This document shows positions 1 to 6,953 of a stretch of 9,419 nt of DNA, in pieces; position 1 is the stretch's first letter; each line of letters opens with the position of its first letter. A program made the translations under genes and the position numbers. Source of the DNA: Lachnospiraceae bacterium (GTDB lineage Bacteria; Bacillota_A; Clostridia; Lachnospirales; Lachnospiraceae); contig JAGATU010000004.1 of assembly GCA_017621115.1 (NCBI GenBank), forward strand, positions 1 through 9,419. Reading direction: 5' to 3'. The notes under the pieces were generated by a model. The model searched no databases. It saw only the letters and a program-made list of their open reading frames with translations, and had not been told where the DNA came from.

Positions 1-800
1 ATTACATGCATCAAAGGACCACCCTGGATACCGGGGAAGATTGCTTTGTTAAAGTTAAACTTCTCAGCAGCTTCTTTGTTGGCTAAGATAAGACCACCTC
101 TCGGTCCTCTTAAAGTCTTATGTGTTGTTGTAGTTACAACATCTGCGTAAGGAATTGGACTTTCGTGAAGTCCTGCAGCAATAAGACCGGCAATGTGAGC
201 CATATCTACCATTAATACAGCACCGACTTCATCTGCCACTTCTCTGAATTTTTTAAAGTCAATTGCTCTTGCGTAAGCGGAAGCACCTGCAATAATCAAC
301 TTTGGCTTAGCTTCCAGAGCGATTTCACGAAGTTTGTCATAATCGATGAAACCGTCATCATTTACACCGTAAGGAACGATGTTGAAGTACTTACCGCTCA
401 TGTTAACAGGGCTTCCGTGTGTTAAATGTCCGCCGTGGTCTAAGTTCATACCCATAATGGTATCGCCCGGCTTACATACTGCGAACTGCACTGCCATATT
501 TGCCTGCGCACCTGAATGCGGCTGAACGTTTGCATAATCACATCCAAACAATTCTTTTGCTCTTTCAATGGCAAGATTCTCTACAACGTCTACACAATCA
601 CATCCGCCGTAGTATCTTTTTCCCGGATAACCTTCCGCATATTTGTTGGTTAATGGGCTTCCCATAGCTGCCATAACAGCCTTGCTTACCCAGTTTTCAG
701 AAGCAATCAATTCGATATGACTGTTCTGTCTCTCCTGCTCCTCAACAATCGCCTGTGCGATTTCAGGATCCACTACTCTTACTTCATCTAATGAGTACAT
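1..800 (-). CDS. glyA: Serine hydroxymethyltransferase (3'-truncated by window edge)
   Basis: This PLP enzyme interconverts serine and glycine with tetrahydrofolate, supplying one-carbon units in the cytoplasm. I translated it from the minus strand: 266 codons from an ATG at 800 run off the left edge, against about 410-420 residues for the family, so the C-terminal third is missing. Visible motifs are IASEN near residues 32-36, [13 protein letters not shown] near 52-64, and the PLP-lysine motif [14 protein letters not shown], with the lysine at residue 228 (bases 117-119), matching the usual position. The start is supported by a GGAAGG Shine-Dalgarno at 809-814, eight bases upstream. It is transcribed divergently from the lipid kinase gene and has its own promoter at 860-888. 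The assignment is very secure. Confidence 0.97.
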   Translation of the reverse strand, partial: MYSLDEVRVVDPEIAQAIVEEQERQNSHIELIASENWVSKAVMAAMGSPLTNKYAEGYPGKRYYGGCDCVDVVENLAIERAKELFGCDYANVQPHSGAQANMAVQFAVCKPGDTIMGMNLDHGGHLTHGSPVNMSGKYFNIVPYGVNDDGFIDYDKLREIALEAKPKLIIAGASAYARAIDFKKFREVADEVGAVLMVDMAHIAGLIAAGLHESPIPYADVVTTTTHKTLRGPRGGLILANKEAAEKFNFNKAIFPGIQGGPLMHV

Positions 801-859
801 AGTATACACCTTCCACTTTCTATATATTGAATTATTGAAAATAATTACGTTCGCTCGAC

Positions 860-888
860 ATTATAACACAGATTTTTCATTCTGAGAA
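860..888 (-). promoter_or_regulatory. Predicted sigma-A promoter for glyA
   Basis: On the minus strand, TTCTCA (883-888, 4 of 6 matches to the -35 consensus) lies 17 bases from a perfect TATAAT (860-865). The -10 box is preceded by TGT, an extended -10. Transcription would start near 853, giving a leader of about 50 bases. That is too short for a typical riboswitch, and no such fold was seen. Confidence 0.7.
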
Positions 889-955
889 TACACTTTATTA
901 ATTTATCATTTTAAAGTGCAATAATAAATTATAATTTAAAAACAAAAACGGGGTA

Positions 956-984
956 TTTACTTAAAATTCCGTATTTGCTAAAAT
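956..984 (+). promoter_or_regulatory. Predicted promoter for the lipid kinase gene
   Basis: TTTACT (956-961), a 17-base spacer and TAAAAT (979-984) form a plausible sigma-A promoter. TGC before the -10 gives an extended -10. A perfect TATAAT at 988-993 also exists but has no good -35 at proper spacing. The leader would be about 25 bases and carries the Shine-Dalgarno AGAGGA at 1003-1008. Confidence 0.5.
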
Positions 985-1015
985 TTTTATAATTAATTCA
1001 TAAGAGGATAAGATT

Positions 1016-1966
1016 ATGTACGAATTTATCATTAATCCCGCTTCCCGTTCGGGGCAGGGGGCAAAATATTGGAACATAATAGAAACCTATCTGAAGGAGC
1101 ATGACGTGGCATACCGCGCACATATATCGACACGATGCGGTCATGTGGCCGAACTTATGCAGGAACTCACCCAAGATTTGACCGCTTCATCCGAGCCGCT
1201 CTCCATTATTATTCTGGGAGGTGACGGTACCGTCAATGAAGCATTACAGGGCATCTTGAACTTTAACAAAATAATACTCGGTTACATCCCGACCGGTTCC
1301 AGCAATGATTTAGCAAGGGATCTCGGTATTGCCAAAGACCCTATTACTGCTTTGGAAAATATTCTGTATAACCCCCGGATGCATACTATGGATATGGGCA
1401 TTGCAGAATATAAAGATGCCACTGCTAAAGACAGTTCCATGCAGAAGCGCCGTTTTGCGGTAAGCTGCAGTATCGGTTATGATGCCGCTATTTGTGAGGA
1501 GGTTATGCGTTCCCGGTTAAAACAGATTCTTAACCGTATTGGGCTTGGGAAACTTGTATATTTACTGATTGCTCTCAAGCAACTAATCCGTGCACGTTCC
1601 GTCGATGCAAAACTGATATTACACGACGGCACGGAAATTGCAATACGCAAACTTTTATTCCTTGCCGGAATGAATCACCGTTACGAGGGCGGCGGATTTA
1701 TGTTTTCCCCTGCTGCCAATGACCATGACGGAATAGTGGACATCTGCTGTGCTTCCAATGCCACCAAACTAAAGATTCTTCGCGTTCTTCCTACCGCATA
1801 CAAGGGCAATCATCTTCGTTTCCCTGAGCTGAGCCATTACCATATTCCTTCCTATGAAGTGAAATCGGAAGAACCGTTATGGATTCACGCAGATGGTGAA
1901 CCTTTGATTGAAACAAATTACATTAAAGTGTCCTGCCAAAAAGAAAAACTCAGATTTATGCTATAA
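1016..1966 (+). CDS. YegS/DagK-family diacylglycerol or lipid kinase
   Basis: This 316-residue protein belongs to the diacylglycerol kinase catalytic family (DagK/YegS/LCB5), which phosphorylates lipid hydroxyls with a nucleotide. In Gram-positives the usual role is recycling diacylglycerol released by lipoteichoic acid synthesis. Visible signatures are NPASRSGQG at residues 7-15 (N-terminal nucleotide-binding loop), GGDGT at 68-72 followed by VNEALQGI, IPTGSSNDLAR at 91-101, GGGFMFSP near 225-232, DGIVD near 238-242, and HADGEP at 291-296, where D293 is the likely catalytic base by family analogy. The length is typical. The start has an AGAGGA Shine-Dalgarno seven bases upstream. It is a single-gene unit ending at a bidirectional hairpin. 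The exact lipid substrate cannot be read from the sequence, so dgkB is possible but not assigned. Confidence 0.93.
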   Translation: MYEFIINPASRSGQGAKYWNIIETYLKEHDVAYRAHISTRCGHVAELMQELTQDLTASSEPLSIIILGGDGTVNEALQGILNFNKIILGYIPTGSSNDLARDLGIAKDPITALENILYNPRMHTMDMGIAEYKDATAKDSSMQKRRFAVSCSIGYDAAICEEVMRSRLKQILNRIGLGKLVYLLIALKQLIRARSVDAKLILHDGTEIAIRKLLFLAGMNHRYEGGGFMFSPAANDHDGIVDICCASNATKLKILRVLPTAYKGNHLRFPELSHYHIPSYEVKSEEPLWIHADGEPLIETNYIKVSCQKEKLRFML

Positions 1967-2007
1967 AAAACAGAGGCAATTACATCCACCCGAATGTAGT
2001 TGCCTCT
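1965..2007. terminator. Bidirectional intrinsic terminator between lipid kinase and glycosyltransferase genes
   Basis: A 14-base stem, AGAGGCAATTACAT at 1972-1985 pairing with 1994-2007, contains one G-T pair and an 8-base loop. On the minus strand it is followed by T6 (1965-1970), a strong terminator for the glycosyltransferase operon. On the plus strand it is followed by a looser T-rich stretch, enough to serve the lipid kinase gene. The minus-strand T tract overlaps the kinase stop codon. Confidence 0.88.
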
Positions 2008-2026
2008 TAATTGTTATACTGTGCAG

Positions 2027-3052
2027 TTAATTAAAATTAAAGAACTTCCGGCAAATCTTATACCCTTCAACCGAAATCTTACGTCCGCCTTTACCCGGTA
2101 AATTCATGCAATTTCCCAAAAGGCCATAGCGCAGACGCATAAAGATATAACGGTCCTTCTTTTTCAAAAACTTCCATAATTCTTTTTTCTTTTCCAGATG
2201 TTCTTCCGTTCCGGATTTAATAAGCAAAATGGACGATACTGTTGTAATAATGTCCAGATAATTGAGCATGTAAGATCTCATATGCTTATTACGTATCAGA
2301 TTCTTCTTTTCCACCATATATTCCATCATACGCTTATTCACAAATATCTGTTGGTCGATTCTGGAAATCATGACCTGCTCGTTAACGGACTGGTCTTCAC
2401 GTCCAATGAAATAATGGTAAAAATCCACATCCAAATAATACATATTCTTTACATACGGAAGCGGTTCGAATACAAACAAATTATCTACATAAAAAGTATG
2501 CTCCGGCAACTTCACACCGCATTCCCGCAACATTTTCGTTCGGAAAATAACGGAATGCATAAGAATATACTGCCCTTTGAAGAAATGTCCCATCTCATCC
2601 CATGTAAACAACCTGTCCTTGGGCATGGACAGAGACGAATACTTCATGACCTTCTTTTTCTTAACGCCCACCTTGTCATAAACAAAGTTACTGATGAGCA
2701 TATCCAGTATCGGTCTGCTGCCTGCCAGTTCTTCTAACTTAGCAAGTATCTCCTTATAGGCATCCTTATCTACCCAGTCGTCACTGTCTACAACTTTAAA
2801 ATACAGACCGGTCGCATTCTCAAGTCCTGCATTGACTGCAGAACCGTGACCTCCGTTTTCTTTGTTAACTACTTTTACAATGGTAGGATATTTTACCCTA
2901 TACTCTTCTGCGATTTCCGCAGTCCTATCCTTTGAACCGTCATTTACTACAATAATCTCCACTTCTTCTCCCCCAACAAGAAGCGATTCAATGCAGTTAG
3001 CCATATAGGCTTCTGAATTGTAGCAAGGAATTGCTGCTGATAATAATTTCAT
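2027..3052 (-). CDS. Family 2 glycosyltransferase
   Basis: This 341-residue GT-A fold glycosyltransferase should transfer a sugar from a nucleotide-sugar donor to an unknown acceptor, probably for a surface polysaccharide or glycolipid. The start is typical of GT2 enzymes: SAAIPCYNSEAYM at residues 5-17, VVNDGSKDRT at 35-44, NGGHGSAVNAG near 66-76 and the metal-binding DSDDW at 89-93. A YVDN segment near 188-191 sits where GT2 enzymes carry the acceptor-site acidic residues. The C-terminal third is lysine-rich, with no clear transmembrane helices, so the protein is probably cytoplasmic or peripheral. The start lies 3 bases after the mutY stop and uses a GAGGGA Shine-Dalgarno inside the last mutY codons, so the two are cotranscribed. 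The substrate cannot be named. Confidence 0.92.
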   Translation of the reverse strand: MKLLSAAIPCYNSEAYMANCIESLLVGGEEVEIIVVNDGSKDRTAEIAEEYRVKYPTIVKVVNKENGGHGSAVNAGLENATGLYFKVVDSDDWVDKDAYKEILAKLEELAGSRPILDMLISNFVYDKVGVKKKKVMKYSSLSMPKDRLFTWDEMGHFFKGQYILMHSVIFRTKMLRECGVKLPEHTFYVDNLFVFEPLPYVKNMYYLDVDFYHYFIGREDQSVNEQVMISRIDQQIFVNKRMMEYMVEKKNLIRNKHMRSYMLNYLDIITTVSSILLIKSGTEEHLEKKKELWKFLKKKDRYIFMRLRYGLLGNCMNLPGKGGRKISVEGYKICRKFFNFN

Positions 3053-3055
3053 AAA

Positions 3056-4162
3056 TTAGTTCCCTCTTTTCTCAAATTTTTCATTCCCCAATTTAATATT
3101 TAAATACTCCGCATATGCCAAAAAGGCAGACGGAATCGGATATTTGGCTTCCGTCTCTTTGGGATGTATGAACAAATACTCCTCCTTTGTATCAATACCT
3201 TTCTCCAGCAATTCGTCAATACGCACGGCATACGCAACCATATGCCATTCCTTATGTGAAAACACATGTACCGCATCGGGAAGCCTCTCAATACGGATGG
3301 GTGATACCCCCTTATCCCTAAGCCTGCTAATTACTTCCTCTTCGTCTAAATGCCCCTCCAGATTCGGAAGTTCATATAATCCGGCGAGTAAACCTTTATC
3401 CGGCCTTTTATGAATTGCAACATCTTCTCTATACTTTAAAATGAGAACCGTTTTTAGTTCTATTTTTCTACCTTTTTTCTTCTCTTTCTTCGGGTACTCG
3501 TTTGTGCAGCCTTGTGCTTTTGCAAGACACAACTCCTTCCACGGACACTCACCGCACTTGGGTTCCCCATTGGGAATACATACAGTAGCTCCCAATTCCA
3601 TTAATGCCTGGTTAAAATCACCCGGTCTGTCCTCTGGCATAACTGCAAGCAATTCTTCTTCAACACGCTTTTTGACAGCCTGCCGGGTAATAAATTCATC
3701 ATCCATCCGCAGTCTGCTTAACACACGCAATACATTCCCGTCTACCGCCGGAACACATCTGCCATAAGCTATGGATGCAATGGCTCCTGCCGTATAACTG
3801 CCGATTCCCGGAAGCATCTGCAGTTCTTCCCATGTATCGGGCATCCGGCCGCCATACTGCTCCTCAATAATCCCTGCTGCTTTTTTCAGATTACGCGCAC
3901 GGCTGTAATATCCGAGTCCTTCCCAATTCTTTAACAAAAGGTCATCATCTGCCATTGCCAGCGCACGGATATCCGGAAACACATCCATAAAACGTGTAAA
4001 ATATGGAATCACCGCCTCTACTCTGGTCTGCTGAAGCATAATCTCCGATACCCATATGCGATAAGGATTCTTATCCTCACGCCAGGGAAGTTCCCTATGC
4101 CCCTTATCGTACCAGGCAAGCAGAGGCTTAACTATTCTATCCAAAATATTTGAATTCATCAT
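3056..4162 (-). CDS. mutY: A/G-specific adenine DNA glycosylase
   Basis: MutY removes adenine mispaired with 8-oxoguanine or guanine and so prevents G-to-T transversions. The 368-residue product matches family length. Motifs in order are LPWR at 25-28, SEIMLQQTRV at 39-48 with E40 as the catalytic glutamate equivalent, the helix-hairpin-helix LPGIGSYTAGAI at 117-128, and AVDGNV at 139-144 with the catalytic aspartate D141. The iron-sulfur cysteines are C195, C203, C206 and C212. A NUDIX-like 8-oxoG recognition domain follows from about residue 235, with GLLAGLYELP at 258-267 and FSHKEWHM at 301-308. The first cysteine spacing is x7 rather than the x6 of E. coli MutY. The start overlaps the stop of the DUF1653 gene by one base (TAATG), indicating translational coupling. 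Two adjacent ATGs occur and either may be used. Confidence 0.97.
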   Translation of the reverse strand: MMNSNILDRIVKPLLAWYDKGHRELPWREDKNPYRIWVSEIMLQQTRVEAVIPYFTRFMDVFPDIRALAMADDDLLLKNWEGLGYYSRARNLKKAAGIIEEQYGGRMPDTWEELQMLPGIGSYTAGAIASIAYGRCVPAVDGNVLRVLSRLRMDDEFITRQAVKKRVEEELLAVMPEDRPGDFNQALMELGATVCIPNGEPKCGECPWKELCLAKAQGCTNEYPKKEKKKGRKIELKTVLILKYREDVAIHKRPDKGLLAGLYELPNLEGHLDEEEVISRLRDKGVSPIRIERLPDAVHVFSHKEWHMVAYAVRIDELLEKGIDTKEEYLFIHPKETEAKYPIPSAFLAYAEYLNIKLGNEKFEKRGN

Positions 4163-4611
4163 TAGCGCTCTATCTCATACCGTTCAATTGTATCCAAACA
4201 ATTCTTAAGCTGTCTGTATCTTTCTTCCGTATTGCCATCTTCAATTACAACATCCATCGCAACCGCAAGTGTAGTAATCATCTCGTCCGTAATTCTGTGG
4301 TGGAGTGCTGTCAAAATATTTTTCTTATCAAGAACCGTCTCCGCATCCAAAAATTCCAGAACAAGCGGGTCAATATCCACCGTTTCCTCTTCCACACGCT
4401 CAAATCTGAGTTTCTGTGTTACCTCCGGATATTTCTCATGATCCACTTCGGACATAAACATGGAAAGAGGTCTGCAATATACGGGATTATCCCCGTACAA
4501 GCCCTGATACACCACCATCTGTTCCTCAGTCTCCGAATGAATGGCAATGGTAATAATCTGATATAAATTACCCTTAAAATGTCTGTATACCTCATTACTT
4601 TTTGGAATCAT
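4162..4611 (-). CDS. DUF1653 domain protein with a helical C-terminal extension
   Basis: The product is 149 residues from the start chosen here. Residues about 7-70 match the DUF1653 family: VYRHFKGNLYQI, then MVVYQGLYGD, YCRPLSMF and SEVDHEKYP. This domain is widespread but of unknown biochemical role. The remaining 80 or so residues are charged and probably helical, with no motif I recognise. A start 12 codons upstream at 4647 is possible in frame. I prefer the ATG at 4609-4611 because a GGAGGGG Shine-Dalgarno (4617-4623) precedes it, and because the upstream ATG lies inside a terminator hairpin. It is the first gene of an operon with mutY and the glycosyltransferase, and its TAA overlaps the mutY ATG. 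A role linked to DNA repair is only a guess from that coupling. Confidence 0.88.
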   Translation of the reverse strand: MIPKSNEVYRHFKGNLYQIITIAIHSETEEQMVVYQGLYGDNPVYCRPLSMFMSEVDHEKYPEVTQKLRFERVEEETVDIDPLVLEFLDAETVLDKKNILTALHHRITDEMITTLAVAMDVVIEDGNTEERYRQLKNCLDTIERYEIER

Positions 4612-4625
4612 ATATACCCCTCCAT

Positions 4626-4679
4626 AAAAAAGTGAGCATCCGGCCATCTGCTTTCATACACTCCATGGCTGTTGCTCAC
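4626..4679 (-). terminator. Intrinsic terminator ending the holA-side operon, overlapping the next promoter's start region
   Basis: On the minus strand, GTGAGCA (4673-4679) pairs with TGCTCAC (4632-4638). After an internal loop, CCAT pairs with ATGG closer to the apical loop. A T6 tract follows at 4626-4631. The hairpin ends the transcript of the 122-residue gene just upstream of the DUF1653 Shine-Dalgarno. There is no T tract on the plus strand, so it acts in one direction. Confidence 0.72.
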
Positions 4680-4682
4680 CTC

Positions 4683-4711
4683 ATTATAGAACGATTTTTT
4701 CTACTTGTCAT
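4683..4711 (-). promoter_or_regulatory. Strong predicted promoter for the DUF1653-mutY-glycosyltransferase operon
   Basis: On the minus strand, ATGACA (4706-4711, 5 of 6 matches to the -35 consensus), a 17-base spacer and a perfect TATAAT (4683-4688) form the best promoter in the window. Predicted initiation near 4676 falls inside the left arm of the terminator stem. The leader to the ATG would be about 65 bases. Confidence 0.75.
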
Positions 4712-4726
4712 GCAATTCTTCATTCT

Positions 4727-5095
4727 TCATAAAAATTTAAGATATACGCGGCATTCACTGTCCGTAAACGAAACATCTGTCAAACCAGCAAGCAAATCAT
4801 TCTGTTCCTGCTTCGTAAGACGCTCCATTCTCTTGTGATGAATTTTTACGGTATATTCCCTTGAACCGTCTTCATAAAAAATCTTGGTCATTGTAATTCC
4901 TGCGTTACGGAATCCCCTCTCTGCCAATTCTTCCCTAAGTTCCTTCACATAACTGTCTTCAAGTTCTTCATAATATTCATTCTCGTGCTGCAGACGCTTA
5001 CTCTGTGTTGCATTGACCGACAAAGTCATCATCATAAACGCCATAATCATTAATCCAAATGTTATCAAATAAAAACGGTACGCTCTCATCATCAT
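4727..5095 (-). CDS. Small membrane-anchored or secreted protein of unknown function
   Basis: I do not recognise this 122-residue protein. It has a hydrophobic segment at about residues 7-27, after R4 and R7, which could be an N-terminal membrane anchor. It could also be a signal peptide, because VNA-TQ at 27-31 would suit signal peptidase. Next comes a charged helix, probably a coiled coil, at about 32-60, then a mixed domain to the C-terminus with alternating hydrophobic residues near 79-85. Three ATGs open the frame (5095, 5092, 5089). The AGGGAG Shine-Dalgarno just upstream is best spaced for the second one (5092). It lies 78 bases after the HD-GYP gene with no convincing promoter between, so cotranscription is likely. 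It ends before the 4626-4679 terminator. Confidence 0.8.
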   Translation of the reverse strand: MMMRAYRFYLITFGLMIMAFMMMTLSVNATQSKRLQHENEYYEELEDSYVKELREELAERGFRNAGITMTKIFYEDGSREYTVKIHHKRMERLTKQEQNDLLAGLTDVSFTDSECRVYLKFL

Positions 5096-5173
5096 TATCT
5101 CCCTTGCTTTGATGATACAAGCATACCGCCTATTATGTACTATAAATCGTACTTTGAAATTCTTTCTGAATTA

Positions 5174-6424
5174 TTATAAACCCGTAATATTAGCACCGGT
5201 TGTATTGATTTCACGGATTTTGTCCGCTGTTCCGTCTTCCATCATGGCAATCATATGCCCAACGTATTCCGGATCAAACTGTGTACCGGTATTTTTGCGA
5301 AGTTCCTCTAAAATTACTTCTTTTTCAAGACGCGGACGGTAGCATCTGTCACTGCTCATCGCATCGTATGCATCAGCAACACCGATAATTCTTGCACACA
5401 TCGGAATCTTCTTACCCTTTAGTTTATTCGGATAACCGGTTCCGTCAAATCTCTCATGATGATATAGTGCACCGTCACGGATTCCTTCAATGGAATTAAA
5501 AGATTCCATAATATGTCCGCCGAGCACTGTATGGGAATTAATAATCTCCCTCTCTTGGGGCGTAAGCGCACCGTTTTTCTTAAGTATGGCATCCGGTACC
5601 CCGACTTTACCGCAGTCATGAACCAGTGCAATATACTTCAGTTTCTTAATATCCTCCTCTTTCATACCGCATCTTCTGGCAATTTCTGCCGAATACAATG
5701 CTACTCTGAGAGAATGTTCTTTGGTATATTCGTCTTTTGCATCAACCAGATGCGCAATCGCCATCATAGCCTGAGAAATAATCTTTTGGTCATTAAGCCT
5801 TTGCTTTTCCAATTTATGCATCTTAATATGAATACCAATATATACGATTAATGTCAGTACCCATAAAAAGCTTAACAATATCATTACCCAAAAGGCTATA
5901 TACTGCTGTGGCACAACCTGATAATAACCGGTCATCGTAAACTTGGTAAAATCCACTTTTGCCTGGGAATAAAAAACAAAACCAAATGGTTGCTCTTCTC
6001 CCACGGCAATCATATTATTGTAATCAAGCGGTTTAACACGGATAAGATTCTCTTCCTCCGTATAGATACCATTCCAGGAACTGTCAATTACACCATTCTG
6101 TGGAAGATATATTGTCAATTCCCAATCATGAATGTTACGGTTAAGACTGTTGGCAAGTACACCGTCATACTGGGCACCCGATACAAATCCGTCTTCCCGC
6201 TCCAGACTTACCCAAGACTGGGTCGGCCGCATGGTAACCGATAATTGATTATGCATACCCAATGATTCACTGTCTATTTCATATGTAAATTGTTTGTGAT
6301 TATCCACGTAGCATTTTAAATAAACTCCACCGTAACCTAATCCGATTAGCAACAGCGAAATCAAAAAGACAATGACTGCTTTTTTATAACGTCTTTTTTT
6401 TGCTTTCTCTTTCTGTTTCTTCAT
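5174..6424 (-). CDS. Membrane HD-GYP protein with a CBM2-like extracytoplasmic sensor domain
   Basis: This 416-residue protein is a predicted cyclic-di-GMP phosphodiesterase. The N-terminus is a basic cytoplasmic stretch (residues 1-15). TM1 covers about 16-38, an extracytoplasmic domain about 39-175, and TM2 about 176-199. A short linker helix leads to the HD-GYP domain at about 218-405. HD-GYP signatures are complete: H237, HDCGK at 269-273, H298, HHERFDGTGYP at 322-332 and VADAYDAM at 349-356, so the metal site looks intact. The outer domain has WELTIYLP at 101-108, IDSSWNG at 113-119 and G142 followed by PFGF at 146-149. That order of features resembles family 2 cellulose-binding modules, so the protein may sense a polysaccharide; this is inference. 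The start has a GGGGA Shine-Dalgarno. It sits 27 bases after the zinc-ribbon gene. Confidence 0.93.
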   Translation of the reverse strand: MKKQKEKAKKRRYKKAVIVFLISLLLIGLGYGGVYLKCYVDNHKQFTYEIDSESLGMHNQLSVTMRPTQSWVSLEREDGFVSGAQYDGVLANSLNRNIHDWELTIYLPQNGVIDSSWNGIYTEEENLIRVKPLDYNNMIAVGEEQPFGFVFYSQAKVDFTKFTMTGYYQVVPQQYIAFWVMILLSFLWVLTLIVYIGIHIKMHKLEKQRLNDQKIISQAMMAIAHLVDAKDEYTKEHSLRVALYSAEIARRCGMKEEDIKKLKYIALVHDCGKVGVPDAILKKNGALTPQEREIINSHTVLGGHIMESFNSIEGIRDGALYHHERFDGTGYPNKLKGKKIPMCARIIGVADAYDAMSSDRCYRPRLEKEVILEELRKNTGTQFDPEYVGHMIAMMEDGTADKIREINTTGANITGL

Positions 6425-6451
6425 TCTAATCCCCGTCTCATTAATTCGTTT

Positions 6452-6937
6452 TTAAATATCATAATGGCAGAAATAACATTTATATTCATTACGTGCACCG
6501 GCAGGAACAATATTCTCCGCCGCACAGTATGAACAAACAATCACCTTTGTTCCACGCGGAACCGTGTCGCCCATATAAAGCTGCTTGGCCGTCTTACGGT
6601 TGCCGGACATCTTTGGCTGCTTATGCATATTGACACTCGGTACATTCGGAACTGCCGTCGAAAGATTGGGCGTATGTCCGGACACATTGTTTTCAAAACG
6701 ATGCTTTTCTTCAGCCGAACAATTCCGTTCTACATTCGGCATGCCGGACTGCTGTTTAGGCATAGCCGCAAAACTTCTTGGTTTCGAACCCGGTTTTGTG
6801 TATGTACTTGTTATTGTCTTTGCAGGTGTTCTTGGTACATTGGGCTTGGCAGTACTGCCTCCGGCCTTACGCGCAACTCTTGCAAATTTGAGTGCTATAT
6901 AACCGATACATATCAAAATCCATATTAATGCTTCCAT
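6452..6937 (-). CDS. Membrane-anchored zinc-ribbon protein, function unknown
   Basis: The product is 161 residues. Residues about 3-18 form one hydrophobic segment, probably a membrane anchor. A low-complexity, basic, proline- and asparagine-rich linker fills about 25-115, with four recurring PNV/PNL motifs (near 32, 67, 90 and 97). The C-terminal 30 residues hold two CxxC pairs (C135/C138 and C154/C157) spaced like a zinc ribbon. Because the RARKAGG segment follows the hydrophobic stretch, the ribbon is probably cytoplasmic; this is a positive-inside inference. No specific family was recognised. The start at 6937 has an AAAGGAG Shine-Dalgarno about 10 bases upstream. It lies 16 bases after holA and 27 bases before the HD-GYP gene, within one operon. 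Confidence 0.85.
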   Translation of the reverse strand: MEALIWILICIGYIALKFARVARKAGGSTAKPNVPRTPAKTITSTYTKPGSKPRSFAAMPKQQSGMPNVERNCSAEEKHRFENNVSGHTPNLSTAVPNVPSVNMHKQPKMSGNRKTAKQLYMGDTVPRGTKVIVCSYCAAENIVPAGARNEYKCYFCHYDI

Positions 6938-6953
6938 CTTCCGTATTCTCCTT

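Noticed and set aside
801..1015. Riboswitch in the glyA leader
   Set aside because: The predicted leader is about 50 bases, AT-rich, and shows no long stems or known aptamer core.
2198..2737. Plus-strand open frame of 179 codons
   Set aside because: It lies wholly antisense to the glycosyltransferase gene, has no recognisable domain and no supporting ribosome site, and its composition is that of a reverse-frame shadow.
4595..4666. A 23-codon leader reading frame within the hairpin ahead of the DUF1653 gene
   Set aside because: Its only ribosome-like site (GAGGTGA) lies at or before the predicted transcript start, the codons show no amino acid run typical of attenuation, and the frame merely crosses the true start.
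5096..5173. A separate promoter for the 122-residue protein gene
   Set aside because: TATAAT at 5173-5178 has no -35 at suitable spacing, and CATAAT further down has only a 3 of 6 match at -35, so cotranscription with the HD-GYP gene is simpler.
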